Assembly: GCA_028751875.1 (NCBI GenBank)
Contig: CM054157.1
Location: 53,100,413 to 53,164,412 of the forward strand
DNA: 64,000 bases
Reading direction: 5' to 3'
DNA from: Rapana venosa
Lineage: Eukaryota > Mollusca > Gastropoda > Neogastropoda > Muricidae
Notes under the pieces: model-generated
Databases searched by the model: none
Told to the model about the DNA's origin: nothing
Seen by the model: the letters and a program-made list of their open reading frames with translations, nothing else
Program-made: the position numbers and the translations under genes
Shown: positions 24,296 to 36,677 of the stretch, one piece after another
Numbering within the stretch: the stretch's first letter is position 1
How the letters are laid out: every line of letters starts with the position of its first letter

Positions 24296-27200
24296 GTATG
24301 ACTGCAAGAATGCGTAATAATAAGTATGATGCTTTTAATGCTTTTGATCAGAGGCTTGCTTGCCCTTTATTTCACAGAGTGTTTGCGCTTGATGCATATT
24401 TCATAGATGGACAGTTTTCATTGAAGTAGGGCCATGCTTTTTCCTTTCAAACGTTGTCAACCATTCAGCTCTCACAAGTCAATATGAATAGTCGAGTTTT
24501 CGTTTCCGCAATGTGTCGATTCATCGATCATGACAAGAGCAATGCACTCAGATTTGCAAAGGTATTGCTGAATTACAGGCAGCTATTTTTAGTCATCGGA
24601 TATGGAAAGAACACAGGTTTTTTTCTTGACAGCTTTACTTTTGCAGTACTCATTCGTTTGGACGTATTTTACAACAGGTTGAAATGTGCAGGATGATCAA
24701 GTGAAATCAAGTCACGTGTAAGGGGTGAGGTAGACCAGTATTGACAGACTTCAGTTTTGAGTTTATTGCAAATGTGTAATCTGTAGCTTAAAAAAAGTGC
24801 AATGCATTAATGTTGCTTGAAATTTAAGTTTTTGTTTCACTTTCTCAAACCAGTCAAGGAAGTATGAAAATTGAAATGGTCATTCTGTAGTACTTTCCAC
24901 TTCTGCAAGTGATTAAACCTTAAGTTAGCAGATGGTTGATCACCTCTGAGATCAGTGCATAGGCAAACCTTGAGTTCTGCATCCTGTGATCAGTTTGTGA
25001 TGTTCATTTGCTTGTGAGTATGTAAAAAAGGCTTTAAAAAATATATTTATATATTAATTTTTTTATAGCAAATTATATACCTTGTTCAAAGCAAGTGTAC
25101 ACATGTGTGGGGGGTTGGGGGAGGAGGGGGCAAAGTATGCATATGAAATGCTGATCAGTAAACGTTGAAGACTTGATGGCCACTAATCAGCAATGTTTTT
25201 CTTATTAAAAAACCCAAAGTGGAATGTCTTAGAAAAGGAAAGACAAATTGCTACCACCAGAATTTGGATTCTGTGTTTGTGCATCAGATATATGATGATG
25301 ATTGATGTATGATATATAATACATTTGATGGGAAGCCAGTTTTTGAAACAAAGATTGAAGAAATTGTAGTCTTCACTACCCTTTTCCAATTCCAGGAAAT
25401 AACCAAGGGCCACAATTTGAAAAAACATCAAAATGATTCATATGATCATACTTCATAGCACACATTAAGTTAATACTGCACCCATGATAGTAAAACTGCA
25501 CAGACTGGAATGCAGTCATGTCAGTAGAACTTTATCAATGTTATAGTTTTATTGTCACAACTTGTACACTATCACTGAAAATATTTCTCATTCATTCAGT
25601 GATTCACAGATTAAGTTAATGAGGAAGTAGTGTACATGCTGCTATACACTAGTTTGTTGTCAGATGTGTGATAACATTGATATTAACTAATTAAGTAAAA
25701 TTTTAATATTGCCTTTTTCCATTCATATTTCATTTTTTCATGGCTAGAGCTTCCAGGTTCACCAATGCCGCAAATGGTGAGATTTTTGTGTACTGTATCA
25801 GTGTATGCAACTGCAAGTGACCGTTTTCAGTTTTACTGACCATGAACGTGATGAAGGTAGCCGCATTCAGACTTCAGAGATCCTTTTTGTTTTTTGCTGC
25901 TGTATTAAAAACACCAGACGATGAGACACTTAGTAATACACACATGTAAGCGTTTATTATATGTCATATATATATTTGCACAAGCATGCTCAGATACATG
26001 TGCATGTGTGCGTACATGGATGTTGGGGTGAGACTATAAACAGAGATCCCATGTGCAAACGCACACAGAACATCTTCAGTCTTGTGTATACATTCATTCA
26101 AACCTGTTCTGCCTTTCGGAAGAATAGGCCATTGATGCATAGTGTGATGATGAGAATGGATGCATCCTTTACTAAACTGCATGCGCACGGGCACTGGATG
26201 TAAAAAAAAAACCCATGAGTGCCTATCCCATTATTCCCAAAAAAAGAAAATTTGAATTTTTTAAATATTGAAAAGTACACACACACACACATGCACGCAC
26301 ATGCACGCACGCACGCGCACACACACAGAGTTACAGTATATAACATAATGTGCACATTTCAAAACTGCTTTGGATAGAACTGGGATTTTCTATAGTATTG
26401 GAAAGTTCATTAGATTTTTATTTTGTGAAAGTATTACCAGTTCTTGGAAGCTGTACCTGTGCTGTGTAAAAGGTTATCTGACTTGAGTGGGTTCATCCTA
26501 ACTAGATCTATGTACGCTGCACATGTTGTGTTGTCTCATCCAAACACCCCCCGCCCCGTGACAAAATGAGAATCTGATGAATTTACTCTATACATTAGGA
26601 TGAGGAGTTGGGTGTTTTTAAATTATGCTTTTGAAGCAAAAGAAATGCAAATTCCACATGATCCCCACTTGCCTGAAATGGTTCTTAGTGGAAAAGTGGA
26701 CTGCTCCATGCAATGTGACTATTAATTTTTCTTTTTCTGTGATATGGGTAGACCTGGCCAGAGTCAGTGTTGTCTGTCTTGTCCTTTATATACTTTTCTG
26801 CATATTTAAAGTTATACCTTGCTTTCTTCATTGTTTTTATGTTTTGTTGGTTTAGTTTGGTAATTTCAAATTTTATTTTTAACTTACTCTGCTTGCATGT
26901 GCTTCTTGTATTTTTAATTTCAAGGAGTGGGAATTCTTGAATATGTTTGTTAAACTGCTACCATTAGGAGTGATGATGATGGTGGTATTGGTAATGACAA
27001 GTTCATGGTATTGATAGTTTTGTAAATTTGAAACGGTGATCGTTTTCAGACATCAGGATTCACACCGACAAAGCAAGAGGTTGGAGGACATACACACAGC
27101 ACAAGGGGCTAGGACCGGATCTCAGGGCTCCCTGGTGTCTGCTTCCATCGCCGCTGCTCCAGAAGTGAAGATTGTGAACGCTGACATTTTCCGCCGTCGT

Positions 27201-30200
27201 TACTCGCCCGTGAGCACCGCCGAGAAAACCGCCGCCTCTCTGACAGCCGGCCCGGTCACCACGCAGGTGAAAATGCAGCGCGGCACCGCGGTGTTCCACC
27301 CGGCCATGGGCGGCCAGGTGGTGATGGTGAAGCAGGAGACGGCGACGGAAGCCTTCAGTCCCGCCGCCGCCGAGTCCCTCCCCATCCCCTCCCACACCAC
27401 CAAGAGCTCCTCCCTCAGCCGCGACATCTCCCCCTCGCGGATCACAGCGCAGGTGGTGTCGGCCATGTCGGAGAGCTCCCAGCCCTTGCTGCTGTCGGCG
27501 CTGACGGGCAAAATGCAGGCGCCGGTCATGCTGGGCAGCGTGCCCCGACCGGAGCCCGCTCCGGATGGCAAGTCGCCGAAAGGGGAGGTGACTGTGCGCG
27601 GAAGCTCTCCCTACCACACCCCGCCGGAACGCCGCCCCTCGCCGCTGCATGCCGATGGTGGAGTGCTGCTGGAAGGGAAAGGGGTCAAGGGGCACCACCC
27701 CGCATCTTCCAGCTTGCCCCTTGAAAGTTTGATGCGTGCGGCGGCGCTGGTGCAAGCGCAGGAGCTGCATGGACGGTCGTCGCCTGTCCGTCTGGCTGTA
27801 CAGCCGCAGCAAGGTGATTTTGGCGATGTGTGGTGTGCGTGTGTGTTGTGTGTGTTTGTGTGTGTGTGTGTGTGTTGTGTGTTTGTGTTGTTGTGTGTGT
27901 GTGTGTGTGTGTGTTTTTGTTTTGTGTATGTGTGTTTATGTGAGTGTGTGTGAGTTTTCAAATGTGTGGGCGTGGTTGATTTGATGTCAAAATGGCAGCT
28001 AACACATCTTTGCCGTCATCAGCAGCTGAATTTCTTGATGCAGTGGTAAGAGCATTACAGAGCAATGAAATTGGAGATGAAGAACATGTTGTTAAAAAAA
28101 AAGAGTGGAAAGAATTGCCAACTGTTTCGTGAAAGAAGCCTTGTGTTGTTTTTGTCTCTTGCATTCATGAGCTAACTAGTGGGTAGTTGACAGCAGGTGT
28201 CTTGGCAATTTTGTAAAATAACAGCGTTGCTGTTGTCAGTTGGCAAGCCTCTGTGTGTTTGGAAATGAGAGATAGGGTTGGGGGAATTAGTCTGCTTTTT
28301 GTTTTTGTCATTTTAGAATGTCCTGCAGCATTCTTTTCTGAAAACCTAGAGTCAAAACTGCATTATAGATTTGCTTGCACATGTGCATAAGCACATGTTC
28401 ATGCTCATACATGCACACATGCATGCACACGTGCGCATGCATGCACGTAGATTCACAACACACACACACACATGACACACACACACTCACAGACACAGAG
28501 TTAATGTTGAACATGATTTCCTTTTTCATCTAATATCTCTTTGACTTAGTGAAGAGATGACAAATTAAAGAAAGAACTGTAGTTTTACTTCTTTCTTTTT
28601 TGGCCTCTTCTTCCTTTTTTGTCATGTTTCTCCCAGGGGAGATTTGACATTGATGAGCCTTCTCCATCTCTCTCTGTTTTGAGCTTCCTCCTTATTTATG
28701 CCCCTTTCTCTAAGATCATCTGCAATACAGGCAGCCCAGGTTTTGCTAGGTATTCCCTATGGTCTCTTTCCATCCACTGCGAAGTTCATTGCTCTTTTTA
28801 TGATGTGGTGGTCTGCTTTCCATTGAACATGCCCAAACCAGTGCAGTCTATTGCTACTAGTGACAGACTTCAGATCATCAACTTTGCACATTCTCCATAG
28901 TTCTTTATTCGTGATCGTAACACAAACTTCCATGTTTCATAAGTGCATCTCAGCTTGACTGCTGAACACTTCCACGGTACAAAAAGTAGAAAATCCTGGA
29001 AAAAGTTAAGTGATGTCAAATTTTCTTGAAAAAATGGTATGAAACAGTCACTATGAACCACTGTACATGTATACTCTAATCAAACAAGGTGATGATGTGA
29101 CAGGAATGTTTTGTTGTCTGTTCAGTGTCAGTCCACAGTGAAGGAAGGACTAGGACTCCATCGCCAAAGTCCACATCCATCTCCATGTCACGATCTCCTC
29201 AACGCCACGGTGGGGTTCAAGGTCATAGAAGGTCACCAGTCAGCACTGGGTCAAGGCCGTCGCCTGCTCCCAGTCCTGTACAAGAGGGGGTGGTCTTGTC
29301 TTCCACGGCGACGTTGTCGGGAGGACTGATTGTAAGATTTCATACACTGTACTTACTTAGAACTGTCTCTGTTGACTGCCAGTAAAGAATATTGTATTCA
29401 TGAAGATAACTCTGTGCCCGTATGTTATAGCACTATCTATCTATCTAGCATGGCCAGGATTATTCACTTAGGTCTAGATGGTTTAGCACTATCTGTCTGT
29501 CTAGCATGGCCAGGATTATTCACTTAGGTTTAGATGGTTTAGCACTATGTGTCTGTCTAGCATGGCCAGGATTATTCACTCAGGTTAGATGGTTTAGCAC
29601 TATCTGTCTGTCTATCTAGCATGGCCAGGATTATTCACTCAGGTTTAGATGGTTTAGCACTATCTGTCTGTCTATCTAGCATGGCCAGGATTATTCACTT
29701 AGGTTTAGATGGTTTAGCACTATTTGGCTAGCATGGCCAGGATTATTCACCTAGGTGTAGATGGTTTAGCACTATCTGTCTGTCTATCTAGCATGGCCAG
29801 GATTATTCACTTAGGTGTAGATAGTTTAGCACTATCTGTCTGTCTAGCATGGCCAGGATTATTCACTTAGGTTTAGATGGTTTAGCACTATCTATCTGTC
29901 TAGCATGGCCAGGATTATTCACTTAGGTTTGGATGGTTTAGCACTATCTGTCTATCTAGCATGGCCAGGATTATTCACTTAGGTTTAGATGGTTTAGCAC
30001 TATCTATCTAGCATGGCCAGGATTATTCACTCAGGTTTAGATGGTTTAGCACTATCTGTCTGTCTAGCATGGCCAGGATTATTCACTTAGGTTTAGATGG
30101 TTTAGCACTATCTGTCTGTCTAGCATGGCCAGGATTATTCACTTAGGTTTAGATGGTTTAGCACTATCTGTCTAGCATGGCCAGGATTATTCACCTAGGT

Positions 30201-33200
30201 GTAGATAGTTTAGCACTATCTGTCTGTCTAGCACGGCCAGGATTATTCACTCAGGTTAGATGGTTTAGCACTATCTGTCTGTCTAGCACGGCCAGGATTA
30301 AGACAATTTCTTTTCTTTCCTTGGCTAGAGGTTCCCGGTTCCCCAATGGTAGGACTTTGGCATACGTGACCATTTTTGTCTGCCATTACGGTAGCTGCAT
30401 TCCAACTGTGGGGATGATATCTAAACACGACACCAGTGTGCATGCATTAAAGAAACAAAAAAAAGTCATCTGTTCTTACCAGCACGACAGGCCTACTCTT
30501 GAGTCTTCCGAAAGGTAGAGGCGGTTTTGTTGTGTGTGCAAGATGTTGTGCGTGAGTTTGCACACGGGACCTCGGTCTACAGTCTCACCCGAAGGACTTT
30601 AGGGGAGTGGAGTTGGCACTGATGTTAACGCCAGGATCCCCTTGAAAGGGTGTCTCTCTGGTGACTCGAACCTTGGCTCAGTCCAAGGCTGTCAAATTGT
30701 GAGCGTAGTACTCTAACCACTAGGTTTTCTCCCCCCCTTCACTTTAATAAGATAAGGTCATTCTCTGGCTGTAGCAGTGTGGTGTTTGGTTGGTTCGAAA
30801 TGTACGAAAAAGTTAAACAAAAATACTGGTCAGAAATGCAGGTATAAACCACACTAGCTGGAAGAAGGGAAGGAGACACTTGACAGTTGAAGAAAAATTC
30901 AGTGTTTTGTTGTAATGATTGCAGAATTACTTTCAAGATGGAAGAAAAATATAGTGTTTTGTTGTAATGATTGCAGAATTACTTTCAAGATGGAAGAAAA
31001 ATATAGTGTTTTGTTGTAATGAGTGCAGAATTACTTTCAAGATGGAAGAAAAATATAGTGTTTTGTTGTAATGAGTGCAGAATTACTTTCAAGATGGAAG
31101 AAAAATATAGTGTTTTGTTGTAATGAATGCAGAATTACTTTCAAGATGGGCTTGATATTTAGCCATGTTAATTTTTTTGTTCTTTGCTTGCGTTTTGTCA
31201 TTTGTGTGTGTGTAGGTGTGTGTGTAGATGTGCATTTGACTTCTTTTCCCATTGAATTTGTCTTGAATGTCGTTGTCTATAAAGGGCAATTTGTCTAAAA
31301 ATGGTAATTTGTTTATAAATGATAATTTGTTTATGAACGGTAATTTTGTGACAATTTCATCAGAGATCATACGCAGGTGCTGTCCTGTGCTTTTGTTTTT
31401 ATGTTTGAATGGTATTGGGGTAGGGGGTTATACTATTGTCCTTTCTGCCATGGGTTTTTTTAAATATCTTTTTTTTATATAATTCACTGAAAATGTTCAA
31501 GCTCTTTTTGGAGGGGGGGCGATGTTACTTTTTAAAAAAGAAAAGAAAAATTAATCAAGCTATGCCAGAGATATATGTGCATCTTTAAGCAATTTTTTTT
31601 TTTTAATGTGTGATGTTCTTTTTTGTTGTTGTTGAGTTTCCTACTCATTTTCAGATTGGTCTGTGATTGATTTTTGATTCTGAGTGTGGAATACCATATA
31701 ATTCTTTGTCGTCTTTAGGATTTCTGGTCAGAGCTATTTCTCTCTGACTGCGGCTTGGCATTAGTACAGACAGCTCTAGCAGTCATCTGCGCTAAAGATG
31801 AGGAGATGATGGATGCTGTGCTTTGCTTTACCATGATCTGTTTTTGGATCTTTTGACCTACATACATACATGTCTGTTGCCCCACAGATCTCCTTGTTAA
31901 TGGATCTGTTGATGTAAATACATGACATGTATTTACAGACATTGATCAGACAGAACAGACATTGTCTGTTCTCCCACAGATCCCCTTGTTGATGGATCTG
32001 TTGATGTACATACATACATACATACATGTCTGTTTTCCCACAGATCCGCTTGTTGATGGATCTGTTGATGTACATACATACATACATACATACATGTCTG
32101 TTCTCCCACAGATCTGTTTGTTGATGGATCTGTTGATGTACATACATACATGTCTGTTCTCCCACAGATCCGTTTGTTGATGGATCTGTTGATGTACATA
32201 CATACATACATGTCTGTTCTCTCACAGATCCGCTTGTTGATGGATCTGTTGAGGTACATACATACATACATGTCTGTTTTCCCACAGATCCCCTTGTTGA
32301 TGAATCTGTTGATGTACATACATACATACATGTCTGTTCTTCCACAGATCCGCTTGATGGATCTGTTGATGAACATACATACATACATGTCTGTTCTTCC
32401 ACAGATCCGCTTGTTGATGGATCTGTTGATGTACATACACACATGTCTGTTCTCCCACGGATCCGCTTGTTGATGGATCTGTTGATGTACATACATACAT
32501 ACATGTCTGTTCTCCCACAGATCCCCTTGTTAATGGATCTGTTGATGTACATACATACACACATGTCTGTTCTCTCACAGATCCGCTTGTTGATGGATCT
32601 GTTGATGTACATCCATACCACAGATCCCCTTGTTGATGGATCTGTTGATGTACATACATACACACGTCTGTTCTCCCACAGGTCCCCTTGTTGATGGATC
32701 TGTTGATGTACATACATACATGTCTGTTCTCCCACAGATCCGTTTGTTGATGGATCTGTTGATGTACATACATACATACATACATGTCTGTTCTCCCACA
32801 GATCCGCTTGTTGATGGATCTGTTGACGTACATACATACATACATGTCTGTTCTCCCACAGATCCCCTTGTTGATGGATCTGTTGATGTACATACATACA
32901 TACATACATACATACATACATACATACATACATACATACATACATACATACACACATGTCTGTTCTCCCACAGATCCCCTTGTTGATGGATCTGTTGATG
33001 TACATACATACATACATACATACATACATACATACATACATACATACACACATGTCTGTTCTCCCACAGATCCCCTTGTTGATGGATCTGTTGATGTACG
33101 TACATACATACATACATACATACATACATACACACATGTCTGTTCTCCCACAGATCCCCTTGTTGATAGATCTGTTGATGTACATACATACATACACACA

Positions 33201-36200
33201 TGTCTGTTCTCCCACAGATCCCCTTGTTGATGGATCTGTTGATGTACATACATACATACATACATACATACATACATACATACATACATACATACATACA
33301 CACGTCTGTTCTCCCACAGATCCCCTTGTTGATGGATCTGTTGATGTACATACATACATACACACACATCTGTTCTCCCACAGATCCCCTTGTTGATGGA
33401 TCTGTTGATGTACATACATACATACATACATACATACATACATACATACACACGTCTGTTCTCCCACAGATCCCCTTGTTGATGGATCTGTTGATGTACA
33501 TACATACATACACACACGTCTGTTCTCCCACAGATCCCCTTGCAGCAGATGGGCTTGGTACAGCAGCACTTACTGGCAGCTACTTTAGCACCCTCCTCCT
33601 CCGCTGCCGCCACCACCACCACCGTCACCGCCGCCACCACCGCCACTACCTCCATCAACGCTCACGGCAGGTCCGCCCGCCCCCCCTCGGCCCCCTCCCC
33701 CTTGCATGGCCGGTCAGGCACCGCCCACGCCGCTCAACCCTCCCGCATCCCCACCCTGCCGTCAGCGCCTTCAGTCACGCACAGCCAGACCAGCATGCAG
33801 CTGGCGGCCGTGCCGGTGGACCTGTCGACAGCCTCACCGCCCACGAAAGTGCGCAGCAGCGTGAAAAACTCGCAGCACGTGATATCGGTGGGGACGGGCA
33901 CGGACCTCAAGCAGTTCGCCAGTCACGGCGCCCAGACCAAGCTGAAGCTGGAGGAGGCTGGCAAGTCGAAACGGGACGAACACAACGCCGTGCGCGTCCT
34001 CCACACCCACAGGAAGGACGAGTGTTCCAGGAAGGGGGTGGACGGGATGGAAAAGAGGATTTTTGGTTCCCTGTCTTCCGTGGGTGTCGGCCGGTCGACG
34101 GACGCGGGTAGTCAGGGCGGGTGTGTCCTGGCTGCCGGGTGCCGAGGTCAGACAGGGGGTGACCCCGCGACCTTGGCGGAGGTCAGGACGCCTGGCAGGG
34201 GCTGCGGCGGCGCGGCAGCGTCGTCCTTCACCCCGTTGTCGGTGTCCGGCCTTCCCCTGGGGGTCAGCCTGAGCCTGAGCTGCCAGGCGGGCCAAGAGCA
34301 GAGCAGGTGGCACGTGCCGGTGCCCACCGCCGCCCACGGCAACACGCCCATCCCCGTGCCCTCCAGCCACGCCCTGGTCCACCCTCCTCCCCCTGCCGCC
34401 ACCGCCCTCCCCAGACCCGTGGCCTCCCTGCCGACCTTGACCCGGCCACCCGTCCCCGTGACCTGCGCCAGCCCGGTGACGATCACGGTGAATGCCGTGT
34501 CCTCCTCCTCCTCCTCCTCTGCCACCCTCCTCCCCCTCACCCAGCCCACGGCCAGCTCGACCCGCGCCCCCATCGCCACCACGCGCGTGCAGCCGGTGCC
34601 TTGTCGATGGAGGCGGTGTTGCAGGCGGTGTCGCGGGCGCAGCTGGTGACAGCGGGGGGTGTGTGTGTGGGGGGCCAGGGTGGGGGGGGGGTGAAGGGGG
34701 CGCAGTACCAGCCCCACCTCCACCACAGTCAGCAGAACAGCGCCCCCCCTGCCCAGACCGTCACCAGCCAGACCACCAAGGCCGGGGGCCCGGTGGTCAA
34801 GGACTTCGTCCCCGTCCTGGGCCCCCCGGAACCCCCGCCCTACCACCACCACCGCCCCCCCGCCAACATCAACCCCTTCACCTTCCCCACCTCCTTCTCC
34901 ACCGCGGGCGCCGCCACGACCCGCGTCGCCGAGGACGACGACGGCGGTCCGACCTTCACCCTGGGCAAGCGAGGCAGGGAAGCGGAGGGGGTGAAGAAGG
35001 AGGAGGAGGAGGTGGAGGTGGAGGTGTGTAAGGCGCCGGCCAGACAGGAGCCCCTCTTGGCTTCTTCTGCCCACAAGTCTGTGTCCGACGTCTCCGGTTT
35101 TCTCCGAGTGTCGGACTTCTCGCGGTCGGAGCGTCAGGAGATGCCGCGTCTGACCCCGGAGGGTCGCCTGCCCGTCAAGTCGGAGGTCAGGACCGCTGGG
35201 GAGACCTTGAACCATGTGGACGCCATGTCTGTCGACGCCAAGGAACAGTTGGTAAGTTTTTGTGTTTTGTTTTTGTGGTTTGTTACTTTGTACAGAATGT
35301 GATGTAGCGGGTAAGTCATTTTTCAGTACGTGCCAGCTCCATCCGTTTCAACGCTCGTTTATTGTGTTGTAAAGGGGATGTTGTCGTGTCGTATAAAGTG
35401 GGTAGGTTTGTTAGGTGGATCGGTGGTCTAGAGGTAACGCGCCCGTCTAGAAAGCGAAAAGTCCGGGTCGGAAGTGGGCGGTGGTTCAAATCCTGTTTGG
35501 ATCCGAAAATATTTCCCCATCCACTAGACCTTGAGTGGTGGTCTGGGCGCTACTCTTTCGGATGAGACGATAAACCAAGGTCCCGTGTGTTACACACAAT
35601 TTATTTAGCGCATGTAAAAGAACCCACGGCAACAAGAGAGTTGTCCCTGGCAAAATTCTGTAGAAAAAAGCCACTCTGATAGGGAAACAAATGCAGTTGT
35701 AGACAGAAAAAAAGAAACAAAAAAAGGGTGGCGCTGCTTTTGTGGCGACGCGCTCTCCCCGGGAAGAGCAGCCCGAATTTCATGCAGAGAAATCTGACGT
35801 GACTTCAAGTGATATAAATAAATTGTTGGAAGTAAGGTCTCTTTCCCAGGTTTGGAAACTTCTTGTGGAAACTTCTTTCCTTCACCAGGGGGTTTGCTGA
35901 GGGACAGTCTGCAAATCGCAAGATAAACAACTCTTGTGTCTTGACAATTCCTGTTGTCTTTGTGAGCGTGTGAATCGGGTAAAACAACAGATTTTCCCTG
36001 GAAAGCTAGGCAGTAACTCCTTTTACTTCAGTTTTGGCAGAGTTTTTTGTGTTTATAAATGCGATATTTTTTAAATTGCCATTACTTTGGTCGTGTTTTC
36101 GTGTGTGTTGATATAATATGTGCCAGGCAGTTTAAAAAACATTTTCTTGTTACGTTTAGACCAAGTCATGGGACTGATGACGATTATTTGATGATTTTGA

Positions 36201-36628
36201 CCCAGGTTGTTTTAAAAAAAAAAAATTATTCCTTGGCAAGAGCTTCGCAGCACACTGATGGTGAAATTTTTGAATGTGACCGTTTTTACCCACCACTAAG
36301 GTAGCCGTATGCCAACTTCGGGGATGATTTTTTTAATTAAAAACTGTGATGTGATATGTGCGTTTGTGTGTGCAGATAAATCCCTTCAACCAGCGCCTGC
36401 AGAACCTGAACAACTTTCCCTCCATGGCGACGACGTATCGCTCTGCCTACCGCTCCCAGTCTGTCGCCATGCAGAGAGCCAAGTCAGTCCCTTTTGATCC
36501 ATCCACAATCACTGTCTAGCTTTCTGCTTTTCTTCGTCAGTCTTCTCCCGTCTCTATCTCTCTCTTTCTGTCTGTCTGTCTGTTTGCCTGTCTGTCTCTC
36601 TCTCTCTGTGTCTCTCTGTCTGCCTGCT

Positions 36629-36677
<49 letters not shown>

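Noticed and set aside
27060..27812. 250-codon minus-strand frame
   Set aside because: Antisense shadow of exon 2, caused by GC-rich codon bias.
29436..30300. Possible CRISPR-like direct repeats (also 22.3 and 58 kb)
   Set aside because: Head-to-tail minisatellites with no unique spacers, in a eukaryotic genome without cas genes.
31776..33658. Very long open frames on both strands (up to ~597 codons)
   Set aside because: Pure translation of the CATA/GTCTGTTCTCCCACAG minisatellite; stops are absent because the unit lacks them.
34148..35215. 355-codon minus-strand frame
   Set aside because: Antisense shadow of exon 4; no splice or homology support.
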